DNA of 42,392 nucleotides from Ciborinia camelliae (Eukaryota > Ascomycota > Leotiomycetes > Helotiales > Sclerotiniaceae). The position numbers and the translations under genes are program-made. The stretch is taken from positions 1-42,392 of the forward strand of contig JANPYM010000008.1 of the NCBI GenBank assembly GCA_025890175.1, in the 5' to 3' direction. This document shows, piece by piece, positions 23,327 through 34,246 of the stretch. The notes under the pieces were generated by a model. It had not been told where the DNA came from and did not search any database. It saw only the letters and a list, made by a program, of their open reading frames with translations. Each line of letters starts with the position of its first letter. The stretch's first letter is position 1.

Positions 23327-24526
23327 AATTGTGGAACGAGGCGTAAACCCCAACTATATAATACAACTTTTGGCAAAAGACGTCTGCAAAGTGATATTTT
23401 TGATGCAGTAAAGAGATTAACTCGGTTTCCGGGTATCGATGAGGCCCCCATTACAACGAATTCTTTGTCCATAGATCTAAGAAGAAGGCAAGACGATTAT
23501 TCTCCCGATACTGACTTCGGCAATAAAAGACAAACGCGATTCCCAGGATTGCCCGAGACCCAGGTTCAATTGTTTACTGGGACTAGCTTGGCCGCTCCCA
23601 AGCAATCTATAGATAAACCTAATTCCAATCACTTGTCTCCTCGCCTTCCTCTTGTTATTCGCGGACAAAATACACCCTCACGTGGGCAATCTATTCGTCA
23701 TGACAATCCTCATCGCCATTATAAGATTCTCCGCGGAATAGACATAAAAGACCATGTCAAAATAGCTTGTAGCTTGTCATTGCCTACCTTTATGGTAACG
23801 TTGAAGGAACTAAAGCAATCATTGCCGGTGGCAAAGATGCTAAATCTTCAGCATAAAAACTTACTCATATTTCTTGATATCTACGAATTTGAAGGGAAGA
23901 GGACGATCGTGTCGGAATACGCCCAAGTTTTGAGACAAATCATCGCCATTCCATTATATCTTGAAGAGATTCGTGTATCAAATATATGCCCTCAGATACG
24001 TCAAAGTCGAACTTATTGATGATTGATAGTGACTCAATCACAGCAGATCTTTCGTGGAATGCAATATCTAGCGACACAGAACTATTCCTTTGACACACTA
24101 GATACATCTAATATTATGCTAGAATCTGACTGGTGCGTTAAGATATGTACGTAAAATGCAAATATATGAGGAATGATATTCATTAATATAGCCTGGATTG
24201 GACATTGTCAAGAGACTGGGTTTACAACAGCCAGGATACTAGGCATCCTATCTCTCAACATCATGCAAAAAGGGGTCTTGCCTGACGACGAAAACAACGA
24301 AAAGATCGCATTGAGAAGCCCTGAGATGTGGTCTGCGGAAGTCGCCAACTTTGTGGATATTTGTTCATTCTGCTCATTAGACGAATTGAAGCAGGTATCT
24401 GATTATCAGTATACAAAACGAATAAACTAACTGTATCAGAACAAATTCTTAGCGCCTTCAACATCTTCCATACTTATCCCATTGATTAGTTACGCTCAAC
24501 TGGGAGCTATTGTACCAGAGGTCTAG
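23327..24526 (+). pseudogene. Protein kinase-like (pseudokinase-type) gene, splice site broken
   Basis: Kinase-fold order is recognisable. There is a variable N-terminal region from 23327; LPVAKMLNLQHKNLLIFLDI (alpha-C and following strand); EFEGKRTIVSEYAQ (hinge); ICPQ joined to IFRGMQYLATQ (alpha-E); SFDTLDTSNIMLESDWCVKI (catalytic-loop position); then SPEMWSAEVANFVD and a C-terminal tail ending at TAG 24524-24526. The HRD and DFG motifs are replaced, so it belongs to a pseudokinase-type fungal group and was probably never a normal kinase. Introns 24147-24191 and 24395-24439 (45 nt each) have GT-AG ends, the second with an ACTAAC branch site. A third intron, 23996-24046, is needed to keep the frame but starts with AT instead of GT, consistent with one G-to-A change. 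No ATG is visible at the 5' end. Co-located with DUF3723 and patatin-like genes. Confidence 0.65.
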
Positions 24527-24600
24527 ACAGTACAGTAGAAAAAGCAAAAATGTTATTCAATTTGTTATTATAAAATAGTTCTACATACACAAGCTTAGTC

Positions 24601-24649
24601 ATCGAGCTAAGTTATACAGAAGCGAAGATTCTATATAACTTAGCTCGAT
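24601..24649. repeat. Perfect 16-bp inverted repeat (hairpin)
   Basis: ATCGAGCTAAGTTATA at 24601-24616 and its exact reverse complement at 24634-24649, with a 17-nt loop. Sits between the kinase-like and patatin-like remnants. Could act in 3' end formation or be the scar of a small inverted-repeat element; there are no flanking duplications that I can see. Confidence 0.8.
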
Positions 24650-24729
24650 ACAACAATACAAGAAGTTCAATACAATTTCAAAGATTCTGCCCCTTAAAAT
24701 GCCCCTCAACCTAAAAACTCCTACTTCCA

Positions 24730-27706
24730 TTGCAAATAGCTGACTCTTTGCCTTCTCCATCATCTCAATATCCTTCCTCGGTTCTATTCATCGGCAAGAC
24801 GATCAAATCAACAGCAATCAAAAATACGTTCCACATCTGGCAACATCGACAGAGGGTAGACCCATCGACTGCTAGCAGTGAATATTCTATATTCATTCTC
24901 GATGCAAAGTCTAATTCGAGTAGGAAATGCCATGAAAGTACTCATCATCTAATTGAGGGTGAATTTGGGGACGTCGAGAACCTACATCATTCTGCCTATG
25001 CCGAAGTGATATCAATGTTCATTGGTGTCATATGTATATTTGCCGATGATTTCGGGGGGCTTACAGGGGCAGTGTAACAACTTACTACATGGGCGGGTAA
25101 GAAAAGAAAAGTTAGTGTTCCGAGTGCTTCTCAATCCCGCATTCTTGTCATAACCTGCATGTCCGATGAACTTCTCCAAACACTAGCACTCAATTTCCTC
25201 TCACAAGCCTTGGCAATATCAAAGTTCTCAGATCCATATGCGTCACTTAACATAATCAACATTTTCAATGTCACCAAACCTCGCAAATACCAATGGGAGC
25301 TTCTTAAGACAACTATCAATCAAGAAATTGAGGCATCTGAAAAATCACGAATAAACTCCCACATTCTCTTTTCCTCCAATCATATAGGGTCTTACTTTGA
25401 TCGAGCCATCCGTCACTTTACAAAAAGATCCAAGTAACAATTTAATTTCATACTAGAGTCTAAACATGAGATTGAAGCTTTCGCGGGGTCTCGAAATTAC
25501 CTTGAAAGCTTCCTTAAATTGTGCACTCAGAACAATATAGAAAGCGGTGCCGTCATTCCTTTCATTGCTTCTGCGATTGTATTGAATAACTTTCCACCAA
25601 ACATCCATGGCATGGCAATTTCTAAGAATCGAAAAACAGAAGCTTACGTGCTGCTAGTTTTCCATCCATATGACATTTTCAATACTTTATATAAGCATTA
25701 CTACACGTCAGCGTCTGAAGACTTTGCACGGCTGCAGGCAATCACGCCGAACGCATTTTGTGATCAAGTCTGTAGAGTACTGTCGCGCTTCACAGAGGAA
25801 ATGAAAAGAACCAATCGCACAGCGGTGGAACTGCGCCGGGATGCTTTGCTGGATACTACCAAGTGGTCTGGCGTAAAGACCATGTCTGTTTGTATGTATT
25901 GCCTCGAACGCAAACCGGAACATGTTATGGAATGTGGGCACGCCATTTGTGACGTTTGCATCGCGACCTTTGGCAGAAGTGCCCACGGGCTGGAGTACTG
26001 CTATAACCTCAATAATGTCTTTCAACAGTTTGTATGCAATCAATAGTCATGCCCCCAACCTGCCGCGCTCGATTTATAAGCATAGATGGTGGTGGAGCAA
26101 GAGGAATCGGAACAAGCTCTGGTAAGAACTTCACATCTAAATAATTGGAATAGAAATTGATGGACCATTAGCCATTCTGTCTAGGTATTGGGATACGAAA
26201 AAGTGTTTAAGCTTCTTCCAGACATTCGCCAAAAGGGTTTTCCCATCAAATTTTGGATCAAGATTATCCATCTTGGGGAAAATGAAGCGATTCCTGACTT
26301 CTTATTTGGCTGATGGTCAGTATAGTGCATCATTATTGGTAACAGCCTTACAAGAAGCCTATGGACGAGGGTCATTATTCGGACTGATGCCTTTTGGGCG
26401 AAGTGGGATGAAGGTTGCCGTTACTGCAAATACAATCTCTGATGCGACCTTGTGTCTGTTTTCCAACTACAATGGCCAAGAGGATCATCCCGCTAGTTTA
26501 AGTAAGTTCATAGAAGTGGAGGGTTACCTTCAACTGACACGAATAGAAGTCAATCACGTACGAGCAGCGAACCACAGAGAAGAAGTTCAAATCTGGGAGG
26601 CGTAAAAATTCCTCTGATTCTTTCCATAATACAACCTGAGCTAATTTGTACTTCATTTATAGCGCGAGATGCACCACCGCTGCCCATGGTATAGATTGGC
26701 TTTCTCGTCAATCAAAATAGTTCTAACTTCACCATTTAGGTTCTTCAAATTGAGAGAAGTCCCGGCGTATTTGGAGAGATGGAGATTGCGACTTGGTTCT
26801 ATCTATTGGGACTAGGTTCAAGGAGAAGCCATCATCCCAGAATGTTCCAAATGTCCGCAATCTTTTCCAGCATGGTGCATTAGCTCGATTGTACCGTGCT
26901 TCGATGTCGTCTTTATCATTGGATGGAGATATCAATTGAAAGGATCACTGGTATGGTCTTGATGAGGAGATACAAGACCGACACTTTTGATTAGACATAT
27001 CGCTAGAAAAGGAGCCCAATCTCGATGATGCCGACCAGATGATCTCCCTTCAGACTCATGTTCGAAGGAGTCTTGGTGACCTAAAAGATGTTTCGCGAGC
27101 CTTAAAGGCAGTCTCATTTTTCTTTTACTAGCGAAGGCGATTCAACGCAACGGTGACTTGTATATCTGTGAAGGATTTATACTGTCTCGCAGCCCCAATA
27201 GTTATGCTTTAGTCCTGAATATTATATCAGATCATCCTTTTGCCCGATTTGTCACAAATTCCGATATCTCCCTAGGATTTCTTGGACTAGATGATATCTA
27301 TCAAGGCTGTGGAAGATTTCAGAAGCGGGTATCATTCTTTGCAAGGCACTCAAGCGACACATTTAACATTTCTCTGGTTTTTAACCAATTATTTCGTCGA
27401 AGCATTAGTGGCTTCCCTCACTCACTAGACTGGTTTGAGAAGAAACAGATGCTCAAAGCTAAATTTGGAACAATGGATCACAATGCAAACTATAGGAGGC
27501 TTACAGCATCCGACTGTGCGTGTCTCAAGGCACGTCTTGAGTTGGAAGCAAACACTGCGCCTTCGAAAAAGCGATTATGTACCTATGAGCTTCGAGGGTC
27601 CACCAAACGGCGTCGTATTTCAGGAGGAGATGGGGTTAGAATATCAGATAGAGTCTCAGTAAATCTTATGAAGTTAAACTACTTAGGGTATATTTTTCAT
27701 TCCTAG
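24730..27706 (+). pseudogene. Patatin-like phospholipase (fungal FabD/lysophospholipase-like), degraded
   Basis: One reading frame is traceable in fragments. First is a P-loop-like start (LFIGKTIKSTAIK). Next is ICIFADDFGGLTGAV, broken by TAA at 25075, and a middle part broken by TAA at 25435. A RING-like Cys/His motif follows (CMYCLERKPEHVMECGHAIC, about 25890-25950), then the oxyanion-type motif SIDGGGARG. After that come KMKRFLTSYLADGQYSA, VAVTANTISDATLCLFSNYN, the ARCTTAA segment, LSIGT, and a C-terminal region from 27158 ending at 27706. Introns of 61 nt (26602-26662) and 51 nt (26689-26739) fit. The roughly 28 residues expected between DGGGARGI and GTSSG, and the catalytic Asp region (DGA/G with downstream Asn), appear missing. 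Further stops are TGA 26937 and TGA 26988, with frame changes near 26030, 26685 and 27120. Intact relatives would be lipid acyl-hydrolases, often linked to fungal immunity-type or Starship-borne genes. Non-functional here. Confidence 0.8.
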
Positions 27707-27755
27707 AAATCACATGATAAAAAGGGGCTTGTATTGACCAGGTGTCTTCCTGAGA

Positions 27756-27763
27756 TATAAAAT
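27756..27763 (+). promoter_or_regulatory. TATA-like element before the membrane-protein frame
   Basis: TATAAAAT lies 69 bp before the ATG at 27832, and the intervening leader ends in a pyrimidine-rich stretch and CATCATCATG-like context. Inferred from position only. Confidence 0.4.
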
Positions 27764-27831
27764 AATGGCTATTTCCATGGCCACGTTCAACTGAATCATT
27801 TTTCCTTACAAAACTTTTCATAACTATCATC

Positions 27832-28569
27832 ATGTTTAACACATACTATCAAGTATCTTCAGTCTCCATGCTTTTCTTTCTCATGAACTGGGTAGCTTTG
27901 GACATAAGATCTTACATAGATTTACGCCATACTTCTTTTGGAGAGCACAGTATTTCGCTACCACGAAGAATCGGGCAATGGACACCACTGATGTTCTTTA
28001 CTGTGGGAATTGTTGCTATTACATCTCGATAAAATGATCAAGCCTTCTTGATTCTCATTCTCCTCTTCAAAAGATCGGTTATTCTTACTCAAGTTCGATT
28101 CCCCTACTACCACGTAACTCCAAACATCCACGCTAATGTTGCTCTACTTTGAAGATTGATCGCATCCCAAGCTTATTGTTCCTGGCCTTCAAGTATGAGA
28201 ATGTAGCTGAATATACCTTCAAAGTATTTTTTCGGTCTCTCTAGTGTCATGATTGGGATACTTGTTATTCCTATAGCAATTGGGATCGATATAGATATTA
28301 TAAGGAAGATATTCCTTACGGTTGGAATTTCAGAGACATTTCTCATGTTATTATTCTATTTGGCTATTCTGTTCCAAAATCGACCAAACCAAACTTTGTC
28401 TCGTTCGATCTCAACGGAGTTGGTCACGGCAGTTGTTATATCAATTCTTAGATGTGCATCCGCCATCATCCTCTTGGCATTACTTTGGTGTCAGCTCATA
28501 GGGTATGCACTTGGGATATGGGTTAGCATCCTCACTATCATTGATTTTGCAAAGCTGATGAAAGTTTAG
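27832..28569 (+). pseudogene. Multi-pass membrane protein frame with three in-frame stops
   Basis: From the ATG at 27832 a single frame runs 245 codons to a TAG at 28567-28569, broken only by TAA 28030-28032, TGA 28150-28152 and TAG 28204-28206. Hydrophobic segments run through both halves: SVSMLFFLMNWVAL, WTPLMFFTVGIVAI, AFLILILLF, IGILVIPIAIGI, FLMLLFYLAILF, and two close together in VVISILRCASAIILLALLW and LGIWVSILTIID. That predicts about five to seven membrane spans. Because frame and hydrophobic pattern continue across the stops, I read it as one gene disabled by point mutations. CAA, CGA and CAG are possible parents. A 3' intron with a further short exon (about 28570-28680) is possible. 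I do not recognise the family. Confidence 0.65.
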
Positions 28570-29070
28570 ATATATATCCTAGTATCAACCTTGATTTTTG
28601 TTCCCATAGTATTGTGGAAGATATGGAAGGCGATTACCAAAAAATGGCAGAAGTTGGAAATACAGGTTCAGTAACTTGCCAGAGTTCGTTCGGTGTGCCT
28701 GAAAAGAAGTGTAAGGGTTTCCGGGCAGGAGCAAAAATAGGGCTTTACTGTGATAGATTCATGTGATTTGGGGAGAGGGGGTTGGGGAAGTGGAGAGCAT
28801 TAGACATAACGTCTTAGGGCATCTTACGGTCACATGATCGCTAAATTTAAAAATAGGGGAATGATCATCCGGACCCCGTTCACCCGGTCACCTGAGGTCA
28901 AAACTATTATACTCTGTAGTCTCTAACTTTTACATTTTCAATTTGTATTTTGACTATAAAATAATAATAAGAAAGGCCTACAACAAATGAAAAAGAAATT
29001 GAATTTTCACTCGTCTAACGGAATTTGCGTATCTTCAAGCCAAACCTTAGCAAGCAAAGTCCACAACATT
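28570..29070. other. Intergenic, no gene seen
   Basis: Possible short 3' exon of the membrane protein (a GTTTAG...CATAG gap followed by WKIWKAITKKWQKL in one frame). After that there is moderate-GC sequence without an open frame of note. Includes CGGTCACATGATCGC near 28830 and a GGTCACCTGAGGTC motif near 28890. Short plus-strand frames at 28987-29213 mirror the minus-strand gene and are not supported. Confidence 0.5.
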
Positions 29071-29409
29071 CTAAGTATGGGTATGCGAGGGAGGCTGAAA
29101 CTCAAGTTCAATGTGTCGCATTCCGTCATCAGTCTCCCCCTCTACAATACTTCTTATATACCTGGCCATATCTTCGTTCGTACAAACTTTTGATATTAGT
29201 ATTAAAAATTTAAATAAAGTACCATAATACACACCAGAAACAACCAAACGTCCCTTTCGCGTTGCCATCTCCCAATTTAAGATCCCTTGTATATTCGCAG
29301 GCGCAAATATTTTGTAGATCTTTTGGCGAATACCATAAAGTACAATCTTCGGGTCCGCTAAATTGCGCTTCTTGATGATATTACCCATATCATCGAGCTG
29401 AGTGGGATT
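29071..29409 (-). CDS. Unrecognised short protein or 3' exons of a larger gene
   Basis: Minus-strand frame open from 29409, where a TCTAG acceptor precedes AATCCCACTCAG, to a TAG near 29071. The product includes LDDMGNIIKKRNLADPKIVL, APANIQGILNWEMATRKGR and a C-terminal part ending in HTHT. A 36-nt in-frame segment (about 29193-29228) begins GTACTT and ends TACTAATATCAAAAG, with a perfect TACTAAT branch site; it is probably an intron whose removal does not change the frame. The acceptor at the 5' side suggests upstream exons, but the sequence beyond 29410 is AT-rich desert. The gene may therefore be truncated by it. Family not recognised, so no function is proposed. Confidence 0.5.
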   Translation of the reverse strand, partial: NPTQLDDMGNIIKKRNLADPKIVLYGIRQKIYKIFAPANIQGILNWEMATRKGRLVVSGVYYGTLFKFLILISKVCTNEDMARYIRSIVEGETDDGMRHIELEFQPPSHTHT

Positions 29410-30077
29410 CTAGACATAATACTCGATTAGTATTATATATTAAACATTAACGCCAATTTAATACAGTTATCTAGATCTATATAAGGTTTAGTTATTCTAT
29501 ATCTTCTTTTAATATTAAAATCTAGATTTTCATTAATAAAAACCTTAATTCTCTATTCTTTAGATTCTTAAATTGTCCTCGTAATAATTAACTTATATTT
29601 TAATATAAATAAAAGAATATTCGAATCTTTTTAATAATTTTAAATTTAAAAAAGTGTTAAGTTATATTAGAAGTATAGGATTGAATTAATTGTAGGAATT
29701 ATAAAATCCTTGTAGAGGATTTTATTAATTTTATAAATATAATTGCATTTGTATTATATATAAATATTATATTATATATTATATAAAGTTATATAATAAT
29801 TAAAAACGCTCTATATTTTAATATTCTTTTTCGAATATCTCTAATATATATATTTTAAAACATCTTATTAATTATACGAAACGAATACTAATTCAATTAT
29901 TTAAATTACAAATATTAATTAAATTGTTTAAATTAAAAACTTTATAAGCTATATAATATAAGTTATAAGCTTTGCCTTAGGGCACCTTAGGATCTACGTT
30001 ATAGCTCGTCTATTAGAGGCTATTAGATATTTAATCTAGTAATATTAAAGCTATTTGCAAAATTCGCTTTTTTTTTG

Positions 30078-30139
30078 AAATAAAATAATTAATAAAATAA
30101 TTAATAAAATAATTAATAAAATAATTAATAAAATAATTA
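30078..30139. repeat. 12-bp minisatellite AATAAAATAATT
   Basis: Five consecutive near-perfect units of AATAAAATAATT. Confidence 0.85.
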
Positions 30140-30967
30140 TAAATAATATTGGGGAATTAGGTCATATAGTTTCCGGTTATATAATTAAGGATCATATAAT
30201 AAACTATACTGTATAAAGTATAAGGGAATAGTATATAAAAGTAATTAGGCTGTTATTAAATATATATTTTTATTATAAAAACAATTTGGGGATTTAATAA
30301 TTTAAAAATTAAAATTTGTATTAATAAAAATCTAGATTTTAATATTAAAAAAAAATATAGAATAATTAAATTTTATATAATTTTAAATAATAATAATAAA
30401 AATAGATTTATTAGATTATATAAAAACTAAATTAGTATAATATTAGTTTAGAATTTTGTTTATAAATAATTTTAATTTAAATTTTTAATTTATATTTTCT
30501 TTTATCAAAATTAATAAATTTTTTATAATTATATTAAATTAATATTAATATCTAATATATAATATTAAATAAATATTATATCTAAAATTTAATATTATAA
30601 AAATAAAAAATATTTATTATTAAATATATAATTATTAATTATATACTAATTATATAATCTATATTCTTATAACTTTATTACAATTTCTTAATCAAATTAA
30701 TTTATTATAATTCTATCCTATATTTTCTTTTTATTGTATTATTAATTATTTTAAATATATACAATTAATAAATAATAAAAAATAATTAATTATTTTAAAA
30801 ATATAATATAAATTTTAAATTTATTATATTTAAAATATTAAATCTTTTAATTTTTGTTTAAAATTTAATAAATTATTAATTATTATTTCTAAAATTTATA
30901 TAATTTATATATTTCTTTTAATTTTTTTTTTATCGATTTATATTAAAGAATATAAACATATATATAC

Positions 30968-31035
30968 AAAATAAAGATAATTAACAATATATAATATAAA
31001 TCTTTAAAATATTAATAATCTTTTAATTAAAAAAA
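30968..31035. repeat. Repeat copy matching 41634-41700
   Basis: AAAATAAAGATAATTAACAA... corresponds to AAAATAAAGATGGTCAATAA... at 41634, and the match continues to CTTTTAATTAAA against TTTTTAGCTAAA. Many of the differences are G/A or C/T, with a few A/T. The second copy lies just outside the LTR element. Confidence 0.55.
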
Positions 31036-31617
31036 TATATAAAAAAATAAATTATATAAATATAATATATATTAATATTTAATATTTAATTACATATTAT
31101 ATTCATTAATATATATTTTAATATTAACAATTTTTAAAAAAAAAAAAAATATTAAATATATATAATTTTGTTTATATACTTTATATCCAAATATCTATTT
31201 ATATATTTTTTATATTTTATATACTTTATTTCTAACTTTATATTTTATTTCTTTTTTTTATTATATTATTATTATAAAATTATATAATTAATTATTAATT
31301 TTATTATATAATAATTTAAAAGTTTTAAATTATATTATATAATATTAAAACAAATATTTTATATAATAATTAATTTGTTAATTTTTTTATTATTTATTAA
31401 AATAATAAAAAGAATTAAATATTTTTAATTATATAAATTTTATATTTTATTAAATAAATTTAAATTTAAAATTAAAATAAAATTTTAAAGTTAAAATATA
31501 AAATTAAATTATAAAATTGAAATGTAAAATTATATAAAATATATATAAATATAAAAATAATATAAATAATATAAAAAAATTATTAATATATTATATTTTT
31601 GAATAAGTAATAAAAAG

Positions 31618-31880
31618 TAAATCGAATTCGAAAAAAATAAGGCGAAAAAGATTGAATTTGAGAAAATGATAAAGAATCGAATTTAAAGAAATAAAAAATT
31701 AAATTTGAAAATAAAATAGAATTAAATTTAAAAAAATAAAAAAATCGAATTTGAAAAATTAAAAAAATTAAATTTAAAATAATAAAAAAATCGAATTTGA
31801 AATAATAAAAAAATTGAATTTAAAATAATAAAAAATTTGAATTTGAAATAATAAAAAAATCGAATTTGAAAAAAAAGAAA
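31618..31880. repeat. AATCGAATTTGAAA-type minisatellite
   Basis: About ten degenerate units of 24-28 bp with core TCGAATTTGAAA and A-rich spacers. The TCGAA core varies to TTGAA and TTAAA, the change expected from C-to-T or G-to-A mutation. Confidence 0.75.
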
Positions 31881-32016
31881 ATATTAAATATTTTGAAATT
31901 AATAAAATAATAAAAAGACTTAATTAAAAAATTTATATAGAATTTTGATTTTAAAGTTGAAAATCAAAATAAAATAATAAAATTTATAGATTTTAAAATA
32001 TTTAATTTAAATTATA

Positions 32017-32290
32017 TATATATAATAAATATATAAAAAATAAATTAATTTTTAATAAATAATATTATACTAAAAAATATATATTTAAATCGAATTTCAA
32101 TTTTTGAATATTTTTTAATTTTATAAAAAACATTTTATTAAAAAATATATATTCAAATTAAACCTAAACTTTTATATTTTTTAAAAAAAATATATATTTC
32201 TTAATTACTTAGTTTTTAAATTAATATATAATAAACATATAAAAAATAAATTAATTCTTAATAAATAATATTACACCAAAAATAATATAT
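32017..32290. repeat. Direct repeat pair of about 65 bp
   Basis: AATAAATATATAAAAAATAA... (about 32022) and AATAAACATATAAAAAATAA... (about 32230) match over about 65 bp. Differences include C/T changes (TTTTTAAT against TCTTAAT, TATACTAAA against TACACCAAA). Confidence 0.6.
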
Positions 32291-34246
32291 TTCAAATTAT
32301 AATAATACATCCAATATTAATAATATCTTTTATATCAAAATAATTAAAATCTAAATTTTTAAATAGTTTTTTTAGATAATATTGTAAAAAGTATTCTTTT
32401 TAATATTCAATTTAAATTATTTATATATAAATATTAATAATATTTTATAACAACCAAAATCAAATCTTTTTTAAATAAACTTTGTTAATTTGTAAATTTT
32501 AAAAATAAAGAATTCAAATTTTAAAAAATAAAAATATATTAATAAATTTTATTAATTAATATTAATTTATATTAAAAAATATAAATATATATATATAAAA
32601 TAAAAACATAAAAAAGTTAAGCAATTCGATTTTTGAAATATAGAATGTAAAATATATAAAAATTATTAGAATACTTTTTTTATTTTTTTAGAGGTATTCT
32701 GAAAAAATGAAATCGACATTTGATTTGTCAATATTATTGCAAAAAATCTTGGAGTAATCCTTAAAGATATTTACAAAAGAATTAAAATATTAAGTATATA
32801 AATATTATAAGTTTTTTATTAAAATTATATTTATAAAATTGAAAAATATAATATTTATTTTTTGAAAAATAATTTATTATTTTATTACAATTTAAAGACA
32901 ATTTTTTAATATTATTGTTTTAATTATAAAAGAGATGAAGGAGAAATTCAAAGAAAATTTTTAATATATATAAATTTGAGAATTCGATAATAATATAAAG
33001 TTTTTTAAATAATTTTGAAAGGGAATTGAAAAGTTTAAATTAATATTTAAATTATAAAAAATATTAAATATAAAAAAATATATATATATTAATATTATAG
33101 GAATGGCATTAATATTTGTATAATATATAAATACGATGGAGATAATTAATAAGTCAATATCGGTTTGATTTTTTTATAATATTAAAATCATTTTAGATTT
33201 AATTATAGTAGATTTATATATGAAAAAAAGTAATAAAAATATAATTAAAATTATTAATATGAAGTTTATAATAATAATAGTAATATGAATAGGATATAAT
33301 GTTTTTATAAAAGATTTTAATTAAATATAAAAAATATTTTTTTTAATAAAAATAATATAATTAATAAATTAAATAATATTATATAAAATATATATTATAA
33401 TAATAGGTTTGGAAGAGGGAAAAATAAGATTGTTATTTATAAAACAAATTATTAAGAAAAATTAAGGGATTAGGTTTTAAATAATTTATTTGTTTTAATT
33501 TCAAAAATATATTATTAATTTAAAAAAAAGGTTTATTTTAATATTAATTTTAAATTTATTAAAAAAAGTAAATAAAATAATTAATTACAAAATATATTAT
33601 AATTCAAAATAAATAATAATAAGAATATATAATATTATTTATATTTTTAATTATTATTATAATTATTAAGATTTAGAAAAGTATAAATCGAATATTTATA
33701 TTAAAAAAATAGTATATAGTATTTATATAAAAAAATATTAAATTAAATTATACAAATTTAAAGATTTTATATATAAAAAAAAATAAAAATATATTAATTA
33801 TAAAAAAAAATATAGAGTATAAAATAAATTTGTTTATAAAATATTAGCCAAACAATTTAAATATATTAAAAAAATAATATTATTTATATTTATTAAATAT
33901 ATAATAAAAATATTTGGGAAAACAAATAAAATAAAATAAAATTAAAAAAAATTATAGTTTTCAATTTTTGTAAAAAAAATATATAATAAAAATAAAAATT
34001 AATTAAAAGCAAATAAAGAAATTTTTAATGAAAAAAAAAAGTTTTGAAATAATTTATTAAAATAATAAATTGGAAAAAGAGGGAAAAAATATTAATTAAA
34101 TTATATAAAGATAAAATATACTTCATAAATTAATTTGCAATTATATTACAAAATATAATAATTATTTTCGAGGATAAATATTATAGGCTATACAATAATT
34201 AATAGAATAACAAAAAATCATAAATATCCCAAATATTTATCAGAAG

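Larger units (their letters stand above)
29410..34246. other. AT-rich desert, no gene seen
   Basis: A/T-rich with no supported frame or RNA gene. A less degraded patch lies at 29970-30060 (CTTAGGGCACCTTAGGATC). The stretch includes several minisatellites listed separately. Probably RIP-eroded repeats. Confidence 0.7.

Noticed and set aside
23281..23472. Minus-strand 63-residue frame as the first exon of the DUF3723 gene
   Set aside because: It overlaps the coding-like start of the kinase-like gene, and the DUF3723-like text begins downstream of it; no junction joins them convincingly.
28987..29213. Two short plus-strand frames
   Set aside because: They lie opposite the better supported minus-strand frame and show no recognisable features.
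21700..29409. Starship captain (DUF3435 tyrosine recombinase)
   Set aside because: I looked for a recombinase-like frame in and beside the broken cluster and found none; the window may simply not include it.
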